Positions 1-8,495 of a DNA stretch of 31,831 nt are shown here, piece by piece. Source of the DNA: an uncultured bacterium (GTDB lineage: Bacteria > Pseudomonadota > Gammaproteobacteria > Burkholderiales > Burkholderiaceae_F). The stretch lies in the NCBI GenBank assembly GCA_905215795.1, contig CAJMRV010000004.1:1-31831 (forward strand), in the 5' to 3' direction. Under the pieces are notes generated by a model that saw nothing but the letters and a program-made list of their open reading frames with translations, searched no databases and was not told the origin of the DNA. The translations under genes and the position numbers were made by a program. Each line of letters starts with the position of its first letter. Position 1 is the first letter of the stretch.

Positions 1-561
1 GAGAAGGACGCCCCCGAAGGGAAGGCCCGGAAGAACACGAACGAGAAGAAGAAGTCCTTCAAGCAGCAGCGCCCCCGCTTCAACAAGCAGGACCGCCAGG
101 AAAAGCAGGACAGAAACGACAAGCCCCGCCGCTCCCGCATCGAGCGCGGCGCCGAGGAGGCCCGCGTCGAAACGGCCGCTCCCGAAGTGAACAACACGAG
201 GAAAGACGCCCCCGCGAAGAACGAGGGCGGCAAGCCGCGCTTCAAGAAGAACTCCCGCAAGAACACGGGCGAGAAGAAGAACCGCCGCGCCGGGAATGCG
301 GCCCAGGCCCCCGAAGCCGCGGCCCGCAACGAGGGCGACGCCCCCAAGGGGAAGCGCCCCTTCAAGAAGCGCCCCGCGAAGAACGCCGGCGCCGGCAATC
401 CCAAGGCGAAGACGAATGCGCCCCGTCAGAACCAGGAGCGCACGAAGAACACCAAGGCGGGCGGAGAGGCTCCGAAAAACGACGACAAGCCCCGCAACCA
501 CGGAAAACGCCGCGGCTTCCTGCGCTCCCGCGTCCAGAAGAACCAGAGCGAGTCGAAGTGA
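1..561 (+). CDS. C-terminal tail of a truncated gene, lysine/arginine-rich low-complexity protein
   Basis: The reading frame is open from the first base and ends at TGA 559-561, so this is the 3' part of a gene whose start lies outside the window. The 186 visible residues are low-complexity and highly basic (Lys, Arg, Asn, Pro, Gly, Ala). Loosely repeated modules resemble DAP-x-GK-x-x-FKK, seen as GKRPFKK and KPRFKKN. No folded domain is visible. Such tails are known at the C-termini of RNA-acting proteins such as DEAD-box helicases, RluB-type pseudouridine synthases and RNase E/G relatives, where they are thought to add RNA affinity. Which of these it is cannot be decided from the tail. Almost all lysines are AAG. 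A GTG at 187 could be mistaken for a start, but the frame continues upstream in the same composition. Confidence 0.75.
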   Translation, partial: EKDAPEGKARKNTNEKKKSFKQQRPRFNKQDRQEKQDRNDKPRRSRIERGAEEARVETAAPEVNNTRKDAPAKNEGGKPRFKKNSRKNTGEKKNRRAGNAAQAPEAAARNEGDAPKGKRPFKKRPAKNAGAGNPKAKTNAPRQNQERTKNTKAGGEAPKNDDKPRNHGKRRGFLRSRVQKNQSESK

Positions 562-660
562 CTTGCGCAACCGGACGAACTGGCGTAACTTAAGTCAATC
601 CGTCCGAAAACGACGGGTCCCTCCGGGGCCCGCGCTCCCGCACCACACCTACGAGATGCC

Positions 661-1053
661 ATGATCCACGCCAACAAAAAGACCGCACGCACGCTCCTCG
701 CCGTCCTCGGCTGCGCCCTCTTCCTGAGCGCCTGCTCGAACCTCCCCGGACCGACGGCCCCCGGAGCCGACGGCACGACCGTCTACCAGCGCCCCTCCGA
801 CGCCAACGCGCCCGACCCGCTGATCGACGCGCCCTCGCGCACGACCATGGTATGCACCTCGGTCGAACCGATAACGGTGCTGCGCCACTTCAACGACGTG
901 CTCTTCGCGTGTCCCGACCTCGGCATCTCCGCCACGATCAACGACATGCGCGACGCCGGTTGGCGCGTGCTCTCCTCGGACATCGGCGAGGACAAGGAGG
1001 ATGAGTCCCACGTGGGCTTCCCCGTGAGCGTGAAGGTGCGCAAGCTCTTCTGA
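661..1053 (+). CDS. Small predicted lipoprotein, function unknown
   Basis: This 130-residue protein starts with a lipoprotein signal. A basic N-region (KK, R) is followed by a hydrophobic core and the lipobox LSAC, with the lipidated cysteine at residue 25. The mature part begins SNLPG, is proline-rich to about residue 60, then forms a small domain with two cysteines (MVCTSVE and LFACPD) that could form a disulfide in the periplasm. It ends in a basic KVRKLF tail. I do not recognise the family. The ATG at 661 has only a weak GAG-type ribosome site, and an out-of-frame ATG lies just upstream at 656. An intrinsic terminator follows 12 bases after the stop, so it is probably transcribed apart from the peptidase gene downstream. 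Confidence 0.75.
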   Translation: MIHANKKTARTLLAVLGCALFLSACSNLPGPTAPGADGTTVYQRPSDANAPDPLIDAPSRTTMVCTSVEPITVLRHFNDVLFACPDLGISATINDMRDAGWRVLSSDIGEDKEDESHVGFPVSVKVRKLF

Positions 1054-1064
1054 CAATTCCTTCC

Positions 1065-1101
1065 AAACGGCCTCTTCCCAACCACGGGAACGAGGCCGTT
1101 T
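1065..1101 (+). terminator. Intrinsic terminator after the lipoprotein gene
   Basis: A 10-bp stem (AAACGGCCTC with GAGGCCGTTT) is extended by a further 5 bp (TTCCC with GGGAA, one bulged C). It begins 12 bases after the lipoprotein stop. The T-run after it is short (GTTTCC). Confidence 0.65.
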
Positions 1102-1143
1102 CCGAATCATCCCTTAGAAAACGTTCCAAGGAAACAAACCGAC

Positions 1144-2907
1144 ATGGCCACACCCCTCGAACGCATCCGCGCGGCCCTCGCCGAACGCGGGCTCGACGCC
1201 TGGATCATCTTCTCCCAGGATCCGCACCTCTGTGAATACCCGCCCGCCCACTGGTTCTCCCGCGGTTGGGCTTCGGGATTCCACGGCTCCGCGGGGACCC
1301 TCGTCGTCACGGCGGAGCGCGCCGCGCTCTTCACCGACTCGCGCTACTGGGTGATGGCCGAACGCGTGCTCGAGGGGACCGGCATCGAACTCGTCGGGAT
1401 CGGCGCCGCCGACGCCCCGACGACCGCCGAATGGCTCGCCATGGTCCTCCCCGAGGACGCCAAGGTGGGCTTCGACGTCCAGTACCTGAGCTTCAACCAC
1501 GCCGTGCGCCTGATCGACGAGATTGAAGAGGAAGGACTCGTGTTCCAGTCCGAGCGCGACATCATCGACGAGCTCTGGACCGAAGACCGTCCCGCCAGAC
1601 CCGCCACGACGATCTTCGACCTCGCCACGTCCTCGCCGGGACGCCCCGCGAAGCTCCTCTCGACCGCCCACGCGATCGAGGCGCTCGAACTCGACGCGTT
1701 CGTCTTCACGGCCCTCGACGACATCGCCTGGTTCACCAACTGCCGAGCCTCCGACATCGAGTTCTGCCCGCTCTTCATCGCCGACCTAATCGTCGAAAGG
1801 GACTGCGCCACGCTCTTCGTGGACGCCGCACGCCTTGAAGAGGGGCTCCTCGAAAAGCTCGGACGCGACGGCATCCGCGTGGAGCCCCCGTCGGAATTCC
1901 TTCCGACGCTCGACCGCATGACGGCCGTGGGCCTCAGGATGGGCTACGACCCGGACCGCACCAACGCCCGCGTCGTCACGCATCTCAACGCCCGCGCCAA
2001 GCCATCGCTCTCCCCGATCACCTACGCCAAGGCCCACAAGTCCGAAGGCGAGGTCGAGAACATCCGCAAGGCGATGTTCGAGGACGGCTGCGCACTCGTG
2101 GAGTTCTACGCCGCCCTGGACGCCATGCTCGAAGAGGGAGGACATCCCACCGAGCTCGAGCTCGCACGTCTCCTCCATGAGGAACGCGCCCGCCGCCGCG
2201 GCTTCCTCGACTTGAGCTTCGGATCGATCGTGGCCTTCGGAGCGCACGCCGCCGAACCCCATTACGCACCGTCGGAAGCGACCGACACGACCCTCACACG
2301 GGGCCTCCTGCTGATCGACTCGGGCGCCCAGTTCGAGACGGGCACCACCGACATCACCCGCATGACCGCGGTGGGCGAACTCACCGACAAGGAACGCCGC
2401 GACACCACGGTCGTGCTCAAGGGCCACATCGCACTCGCCCGAGCCCGGGTGAGGATCGGAAGCCCCGGCGCCGACCTCGACGCGATCTGCCGCGCACCGC
2501 TCCACGCGGCCGGCCTCGACTTCGGACACGGCACCGGCCACGGTGTGGGCTTCGTCTCCAACGTCCACGAGGGACCGTTCCACATCTCGCCCCGTTCCAC
2601 CTCCGACGGACTTCTCGGAATCCAGCCCGGGCAGCTCGTCTCGAACGAACCGGGCTACTACGAGGCGGGCTCCCACGGCGTGAGGATCGAGAACCTCATC
2701 CTCGCCCATGCCGAGGGCCCGATGATCCGCTTCGAGACGATGACGCTCTGTCCGATCGACCCGCGCACGATCGACCCCTCGCTCCTCGACGAGGGCGAGA
2801 AGGCGTGGTTGAACGGCTACAACGACTCGGTGAGGAAGGCCCTCTCGGGATCGGTGGGCACGCGCGCCAGGCGCTGGCTTGAAAAGGTCTGCGCCCCGGT
2901 GGCCTGA
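1144..2907 (+). CDS. Xaa-Pro aminopeptidase (aminopeptidase P, peptidase family M24)
   Basis: This 587-residue cytosolic metalloenzyme is expected to remove the N-terminal residue from peptides with proline in second position. It has the three-part layout of the long (APP1-like) aminopeptidases P: two creatinase-type N-terminal domains (about residues 1-290) and a C-terminal pita-bread domain. All five metal ligands are present: D392 (LIDSGA), D403 (TTDITR), H466 (GTGHG), E502 (SNEPGYY) and E516 (VRIEN). The supporting histidines H462 and H475 (NVHEGP) are also present. Spacing between ligands matches the human APP1 type. The ATG at 1144 follows an AAGGAAAC ribosome site. It is the last gene before a strong bidirectional terminator and convergent with dnaJ. 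The aminopeptidase P assignment is secure; the natural peptides are unknown. Confidence 0.93.
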   Translation: MATPLERIRAALAERGLDAWIIFSQDPHLCEYPPAHWFSRGWASGFHGSAGTLVVTAERAALFTDSRYWVMAERVLEGTGIELVGIGAADAPTTAEWLAMVLPEDAKVGFDVQYLSFNHAVRLIDEIEEEGLVFQSERDIIDELWTEDRPARPATTIFDLATSSPGRPAKLLSTAHAIEALELDAFVFTALDDIAWFTNCRASDIEFCPLFIADLIVERDCATLFVDAARLEEGLLEKLGRDGIRVEPPSEFLPTLDRMTAVGLRMGYDPDRTNARVVTHLNARAKPSLSPITYAKAHKSEGEVENIRKAMFEDGCALVEFYAALDAMLEEGGHPTELELARLLHEERARRRGFLDLSFGSIVAFGAHAAEPHYAPSEATDTTLTRGLLLIDSGAQFETGTTDITRMTAVGELTDKERRDTTVVLKGHIALARARVRIGSPGADLDAICRAPLHAAGLDFGHGTGHGVGFVSNVHEGPFHISPRSTSDGLLGIQPGQLVSNEPGYYEAGSHGVRIENLILAHAEGPMIRFETMTLCPIDPRTIDPSLLDEGEKAWLNGYNDSVRKALSGSVGTRARRWLEKVCAPVA

Positions 2908-2943
2908 TCACTCTTTCAAACACCTCCCCCGGAAAGGGGCGAA

Positions 2944-2977
2944 AAAAATGGCGGAACCTGTTGGTTCCGCCATTTTT
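2944..2977. terminator. Bidirectional intrinsic terminator between the aminopeptidase gene and dnaJ
   Basis: A perfect 15-bp stem with a 4-base loop (TGTT) is built as A5-TGGCGGAACC paired with GGTTCCGCCA-T5. The A-run on one side and T-run on the other let it stop transcription from both convergent genes. A second GC-rich hairpin (C-run/G-run near 2993-3012) lies between it and the dnaJ stop. Confidence 0.92.
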
Positions 2978-3018
2978 CGTTCGGTGGAGGCTCCCCCCGG
3001 GAAAAGGGGGCTCCCACC

Positions 3019-4170
3019 TTACTTGAAGAAACTCTTCATCTTGTCGAAGAAGGACTGTTCCTTGGGGCTGTGCTTGTCGCCGCCGTCCTTGAGGCTCTCG
3101 GCGAACTGCCTGAGGAGGTCCTTCTGCTTGGAGGAGAGGTTCACCGGGGTCTCCACCTCGACGTGGAGGTAGAGATCGCCGCGGCCCTGTCCGTGCAGAC
3201 GGTTCATGCCCTTGCCGCGCAGGCGGAAGGTCTTGCCGGTCTGCGTCCCTTCGGGGAGCGAGATGCGGCTTTCACCGTCGAGCGTGGGCACCACGACCTC
3301 GCCGCCCAGGGCGGCCGTCGTGAACGAGATCGGAAGCGACATATGCAGGTCGTCTCCGTCGCGCGAGAACATGTCGTTCTTCTTGATGTAGATCGTGACG
3401 TAGAGGTCGCCCATGCGGCCGCCGTTGCGGCCCGGCTCTCCCTTGCCGGCCACGCGGATGCGCTGTCCGGACTGGATGCCCTGCGGGATCTTGATCTCGA
3501 GCGTCTTGGTCGTGCGGATGTAGCCCTGGCCGTGGCACTTCGGGCACGGGTCGGGGATGTACTGGCCGGTGCCGTAGCACTTCGGACAGGTCTGCTGGAC
3601 CTGGAAGAAGCCGCGCTGCGTGAGGACCACGCCCTGGCCGTGACAGGTCGGGCAGGTCTCCTTGTGCGTGCCGGGCTTGCACCCGTCGCCGTGGCACTCG
3701 TCGCACTCGTCCCAGCCGGGGACGCGGATCGTCATCGTCTTGCCGTTGAAGGCCTCCTCGAGGGAGATCTCCAGTTCATAGGCGACGTCGGCGCCGTCCT
3801 GTTCGGGATTCACACGGCCGCCGCCACGGGGACCACCACCGAAGATCTCGGAGAAGATGTCGTTGAAGTCGCCGGCCTGGAAGCCGCCGAATCCACCCGC
3901 ACCGCCGAAACCACCGAAGCCGCCGGCACCACCCGCGGCGTTGGGGTCGACGCCGGCCTTGCCGAAGCGGTCGTAGGCCGCACGCTTCTGCTCGTCGGAG
4001 AGCACGGAGTAGGCCTCGCCGATCTGCTTGAACTTCTCTTCGGCGCTCTTGTCGCCCGGATTGCGGTCCGGGTGGTACTTCATCGCCATGCGGCGGTACG
4101 CCTTCTTGATTTCGTCGGCGGAAGCCCCTTTCTGCACACCTAGGAGCTCGTAATAATCCTGATCAGCCAT
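3019..4170 (-). CDS. dnaJ: Chaperone protein DnaJ (Hsp40)
   Basis: This 383-residue type I J-protein delivers unfolded clients to DnaK and stimulates its ATPase. The J-domain (residues 4-70) carries the HPD motif at 33-35. A Gly/Phe-rich linker follows (about 74-120, with GGFGGFGG repeats). The zinc-binding domain (156-216) has four CxxC-x-G-x-G type motifs: CDECHGDG, CPTCHGQG, CPKCYGTG and CPKCHGQG. The C-terminal substrate-binding domain ends near 350. I chose the ATG at 4170, giving MADQDYYE, which is the usual N-terminus; a TTG 30 bases upstream in frame is unlikely. The ribosome site is weak. dnaJ follows dnaK with a 131-base gap containing a hairpin, and has no visible sigma-32 promoter of its own, so it probably relies on transcription from dnaK. 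Confidence 0.97.
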   Translation of the reverse strand: MADQDYYELLGVQKGASADEIKKAYRRMAMKYHPDRNPGDKSAEEKFKQIGEAYSVLSDEQKRAAYDRFGKAGVDPNAAGGAGGFGGFGGAGGFGGFQAGDFNDIFSEIFGGGPRGGGRVNPEQDGADVAYELEISLEEAFNGKTMTIRVPGWDECDECHGDGCKPGTHKETCPTCHGQGVVLTQRGFFQVQQTCPKCYGTGQYIPDPCPKCHGQGYIRTTKTLEIKIPQGIQSGQRIRVAGKGEPGRNGGRMGDLYVTIYIKKNDMFSRDGDDLHMSLPISFTTAALGGEVVVPTLDGESRISLPEGTQTGKTFRLRGKGMNRLHGQGRGDLYLHVEVETPVNLSSKQKDLLRQFAESLKDGGDKHSPKEQSFFDKMKSFFK

Positions 4171-4266
4171 AGCGTTTGGTATCTGTTGAGTGGGAAACAA
4201 TGAAAGGCCGGACGCCCGAATCTAGGGAATCCGACCTTCCACAAAAGTTCTGCTCGATGTCGGAAG

Positions 4267-4292
4267 GGCTCCGGGAGGAGTCTCCCGGAGCC
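4267..4292 (-). other. Hairpin in the dnaK-dnaJ intergenic region
   Basis: A perfect 11-bp stem (GGCTCCGGGAG with CTCCCGGAGCC, 4-base loop) begins about 10 bases after the dnaK stop. On the minus strand no T-run follows, so it is not a standard terminator. It may be a partial terminator, pause site or RNA-processing/stability element that lowers dnaJ relative to dnaK. The rest of the 131-base gap shows no promoter. Confidence 0.6.
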
Positions 4293-4301
4293 GCATCGGC
4301 A

Positions 4302-6221
<1,920 letters not shown>

Positions 6222-6273
6222 TATGTTTACCTCTTTTCCTGGTCGCCGCGGCACCCTTCCGGCCCGGTCTCAC

Positions 6274-6313
6274 GTCCATTCCCATGGACCGCCGGTCCGT
6301 CGGACACCCGACG
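6274..6313 (-). promoter_or_regulatory. Hairpin series in the dnaK leader
   Basis: Three adjacent short inverted repeats lie in the untranslated leader of dnaK: GTCCAT/ATGGAC (6274-6289), GGACCG/CGGTCC (6286-6298) and CGTCGG/CCGACG (6298-6313). The first two share bases, so they cannot form together. A further stem GAAGGCC/GGCCTTC (6350-6375) lies closer to the transcription start. No known riboswitch is recognised. The arrangement could allow a conformational switch, but this is inference. Confidence 0.4.
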
Positions 6314-6397
6314 ACTTTTTTAATTCGTTTGTCTGCAGTGGATCTTCATGAAGGCCTTTTTTTCTCCCGGCCTTCCCACCGCGTCCTTAAGACCCAT

Positions 6398-6423
6398 ATG
6401 GGGGTCTTCCTGGGGATTTCAAG
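6398..6423 (-). promoter_or_regulatory. Sigma-32 (RpoH) heat-shock promoter of dnaK
   Basis: Read on the minus strand, CTTGAAA (6423-6417) is followed after 13 bases by CCCCAT (6403-6398) with AT next to it. This is an essentially perfect match to the proteobacterial RpoH consensus CTTGAAA-N(11-16)-CCCCAT. It lies between grpE and dnaK, so dnaK can be induced independently of grpE. Transcription should begin near 6390. Confidence 0.88.
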
Positions 6424-6468
6424 TGCGGGGGTGAAATTTTCTTCACGCCCGCCGTGCGGCGCACCGTC

Positions 6469-7074
6469 TTACTGGGCGACGCTCACCATCGCGGGGCGCA
6501 GGACGCGGTCGACGATCGACCAGCCCTTCTGGAACACCTCGACGACGCAGCCCGAGGCGACGCCTTCGGGAGCGGGCACCATGGCGATGGCCTGGTGCTT
6601 GTGCGGGTCGAAGGCCTCGCCCTTGGGGTCGATGGGCTTCATGCCCGAGACGTCCAGGGCGTGGATGAACTGGCGGTAGGTCGCCTCCATGCCTTCGCGG
6701 ACGGGGTCGGCCTCCTGGTCGGCCGTCACCTCGAGGGCCTTCTCAAGGCTGTCGACGACGGGGAGCAGGTTCTCGGCGAACTTCTCGATGCCGAACTTGC
6801 GGGCCTTCTGGACGTCCTCGGCGCAGCGGCGGCGGACGTTCTCCATCTCAGCCATCGCACGGACGTAGAGGTCGTACTGTTCGACGACCTTGGACTCGGC
6901 GAGCTCGAGCTTGGCGACCAGGCTCTCGATCGTCTCCTCCTCCTTTTCGGGAGTTTCAGGAGCGGCCTCGGCGGCGCGGGCGGCCTCTTCGGCGGCACAG
7001 CCGCACTGAGCGGATTCGTTGGCTTTGCATTCGGGCTTTTCGCTGTGTTCCATGTTTTCCTTGCACTCAGTCAT
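6469..7074 (-). CDS. grpE: Nucleotide exchange factor GrpE
   Basis: This protein of about 201 residues releases ADP from DnaK and so resets the chaperone cycle. An acidic, Ala/Glu-rich disordered N-terminus with unusual cysteines (ECKEN, PECKA, CGCAAEE) is followed by a long coiled-coil helix (about residues 45-100). The C-terminal beta-domain includes KGEAFDPHKHQAI and a closing GWSIVDRVLRPAMVSV, both GrpE hallmarks. The start is uncertain. ATG 7074 gives MTECKEN but has only a weak ribosome site, whereas ATG 7053 (MEHSEKP) has AAGGA just upstream. The gene has its own sigma-32-like promoter and a strongly structured leader. dnaK lies downstream on the same strand behind a second heat-shock promoter. 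Confidence 0.95.
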   Translation of the reverse strand: MTECKENMEHSEKPECKANESAQCGCAAEEAARAAEAAPETPEKEEETIESLVAKLELAESKVVEQYDLYVRAMAEMENVRRRCAEDVQKARKFGIEKFAENLLPVVDSLEKALEVTADQEADPVREGMEATYRQFIHALDVSGMKPIDPKGEAFDPHKHQAIAMVPAPEGVASGCVVEVFQKGWSIVDRVLRPAMVSVAQ

Positions 7075-7093
7075 GATGGTTTCTTGTCTCTTG

Positions 7094-7171
7094 AAAAACG
7101 TCCGGACCCCGCTGGAGAAACCACTTCCCCGGCGGAACCTTCCGCCCGTGGGAAATGCGGGGGTGTCCGGA
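7094..7171 (-). promoter_or_regulatory. Structured leader with terminator-like end upstream of grpE
   Basis: Between the grpE promoter and start codon the minus strand can fold into a long outer stem: TCCGGA plus CCCCCGC (7171-7157) with GCGGGG plus TCCGGA (7112-7101). This encloses an inner 7-bp hairpin GGCGGAA/TTCCGCC (7131-7146). The 3' arm is followed by CG and five T (7098-7094), as in an intrinsic terminator. It could act as an attenuator or RNA stabiliser. Its role is inference. Confidence 0.45.
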
Positions 7172-7190
7172 ACAACTCTGTACTTCATAT

Positions 7191-7216
7191 ATGGGGTCGT
7201 TTCTCCGGATATCAAG
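7191..7216 (-). promoter_or_regulatory. Sigma-32 (RpoH) heat-shock promoter of grpE
   Basis: On the minus strand CTTGATA (7216-7210) is followed after exactly 13 bases by CCCCAT (7196-7191) and ATATG. It differs from the RpoH consensus by one base in the -35 and has the same 13-base spacer as the dnaK promoter. Confidence 0.8.
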
Positions 7217-7227
7217 TCCCGGGAACG

Positions 7228-7269
7228 AAAAAGCGCACGGCGCCGGACATGTGTCCGGCGGTCGTGCGC
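7228..7269 (-). terminator. Intrinsic terminator of hemH
   Basis: On the minus strand, GCGCACG, a small internal loop and CGCCGGACA form a 16-bp interrupted stem with their complements, followed by T5. It lies 12 bases from the -35 of the grpE promoter, separating hemH from the heat-shock genes. A second perfect 9-bp hairpin (CGGCCGCGC/GCGCGGCCG, 7275-7296) stands between it and the hemH stop. Confidence 0.9.
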
Positions 7270-7315
7270 CGAAGCGGCCGCGCGGGGGCGCGGCCGGGAA
7301 AGCCGTGGGCGTCGA

Positions 7316-8347
7316 TCAGAACCAGCCCGCGAGCTCCTCCTTCATGATTTCGTAGTAGGCGTCGAGCGCCTCCGGAGAGTCGTTCAGAGCGGGGATGTAG
7401 TCGAAGCGGGGTTCACCCTCCGCCGTCGAGGCCTTGTACGAGGCCACGTAGTCGCGCTTGAGCGAGATGGCCATCTCCTCGAGGGTCTCCAGGCAGTCCG
7501 CGGCGAAGCCCGGGCAGAAGACGTCGAGCGAGGGGCAGCCCTCCGAGCCGAGACGCTTGGCGGTGTCGAGCGTGAAGGGCTCCACCCAGGGGTCGCGTCC
7601 GTAGCGGGACTGGAAGGTGACGAGGACGTCGCCCCCGTCCGGATCGAGTCCGAGCGTGTCGACGAGCAGCGAGGCCGTCCGACGGCAGCGCTCCACATAG
7701 ACGTCGCCCGCCTCGACGCCCTTGACGGGCACCGAGTGGAAGCTCAGGACGAGCTTGCCGCCGCGGTCGATGGCGCGGCCGTGCCCGGCCCAGTAGTCCT
7801 CGATCCTCGTCTTCATCGCGCGGATGTAGGCCGGATGGTCGTGGTAGTCCTCGATCGTCCGGAGCTGCGGCATCGAGCGCACCGTCATGGCGTGGCGGTA
7901 GACCGCGTCGATGCAGGCCACGGTGGTGTGCATGCAGTACTGGGCGAACATCGGGAAGACGAGCAGGCGTTCGACGCCTTCGGCACGGAGCTCCTCGATC
8001 ACCTCGGGGATCGACGGAGAGCCGTAGCGCATCGCCTCGCGCACGAGGACGCCTTCGAGCGGGGTCCCCTCGAAGCGCTTCTCAAGGCCCTGCGCCGTCC
8101 GCCGGGAGATCACGACGAGGGGCGAGCCCTCCTCGGTCCAGACGTGACGGTAGAGTTCGGCGGACTTCTTCGGACGCACGCGCAGGATGATCCCGTGGAG
8201 GATCGGCCACCACTTCCATCGGGGCAGCTCGATGATGCGGTTGTCGCCGAGGAACTCGGCGAGGTAGCGCTTGAGCGCGGGCGCGTCGGGCGCGTCCGGG
8301 CTGCCGGTGTTGATGATGAGGACGGCGGTTTTCTTCTTGTGCGTCAT
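7316..8347 (-). CDS. hemH: Ferrochelatase (protoheme ferro-lyase)
   Basis: This 343-residue enzyme inserts ferrous iron into protoporphyrin IX, the last step of protoheme synthesis. The N-terminal strand KTAVLIINTGSP and the segment LVFPMFAQY are typical. The catalytic histidine is H204 in LSFHSVP. VTFQSRYGRDPW (243-254) and the PGFAADCLETLEE motif with the conserved glutamate E287 complete the active site. I placed the start at ATG 8347 (MTHKKKTAV), where similarity to ferrochelatases begins. The longer frame upstream encodes Arg/Pro-rich sequence unlike the family. No clear ribosome site precedes this ATG. The gene lies downstream of the YheT-like hydrolase on the same strand, with a hairpin in the gap. 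hemG, encoding the preceding pathway step, is elsewhere in this window at 19258. Confidence 0.95.
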   Translation of the reverse strand: MTHKKKTAVLIINTGSPDAPDAPALKRYLAEFLGDNRIIELPRWKWWPILHGIILRVRPKKSAELYRHVWTEEGSPLVVISRRTAQGLEKRFEGTPLEGVLVREAMRYGSPSIPEVIEELRAEGVERLLVFPMFAQYCMHTTVACIDAVYRHAMTVRSMPQLRTIEDYHDHPAYIRAMKTRIEDYWAGHGRAIDRGGKLVLSFHSVPVKGVEAGDVYVERCRRTASLLVDTLGLDPDGGDVLVTFQSRYGRDPWVEPFTLDTAKRLGSEGCPSLDVFCPGFAADCLETLEEMAISLKRDYVASYKASTAEGEPRFDYIPALNDSPEALDAYYEIMKEELAGWF

Positions 8348-8381
8348 TGGAAGGGTCTTGGCTGGGGGTACATGAAGCAAA

Positions 8382-8409
8382 GCCCGCCGCGGCCGTTGCC
8401 GGGGCGGGC
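8382..8409 (-). other. GC-rich hairpin between the YheT-like gene and hemH
   Basis: GCCCGCC (minus strand, 8409-8403) pairs with GGCGGGC (8388-8382), with an inner CCG/CGG stem. It is followed only by TTTGCTTC, so terminator strength is doubtful. It lies just upstream of the hemH start and may act as a weak terminator or leader structure. Confidence 0.4.
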
Positions 8410-8495
8410 GCATGCGGCCATTTTGCCCGCACAAGCTTAAAGGAGTCTTTCCCTTTCCCGGGGCCGCCCCAGGGGCTTTCCCGGGGACGCCGGGA

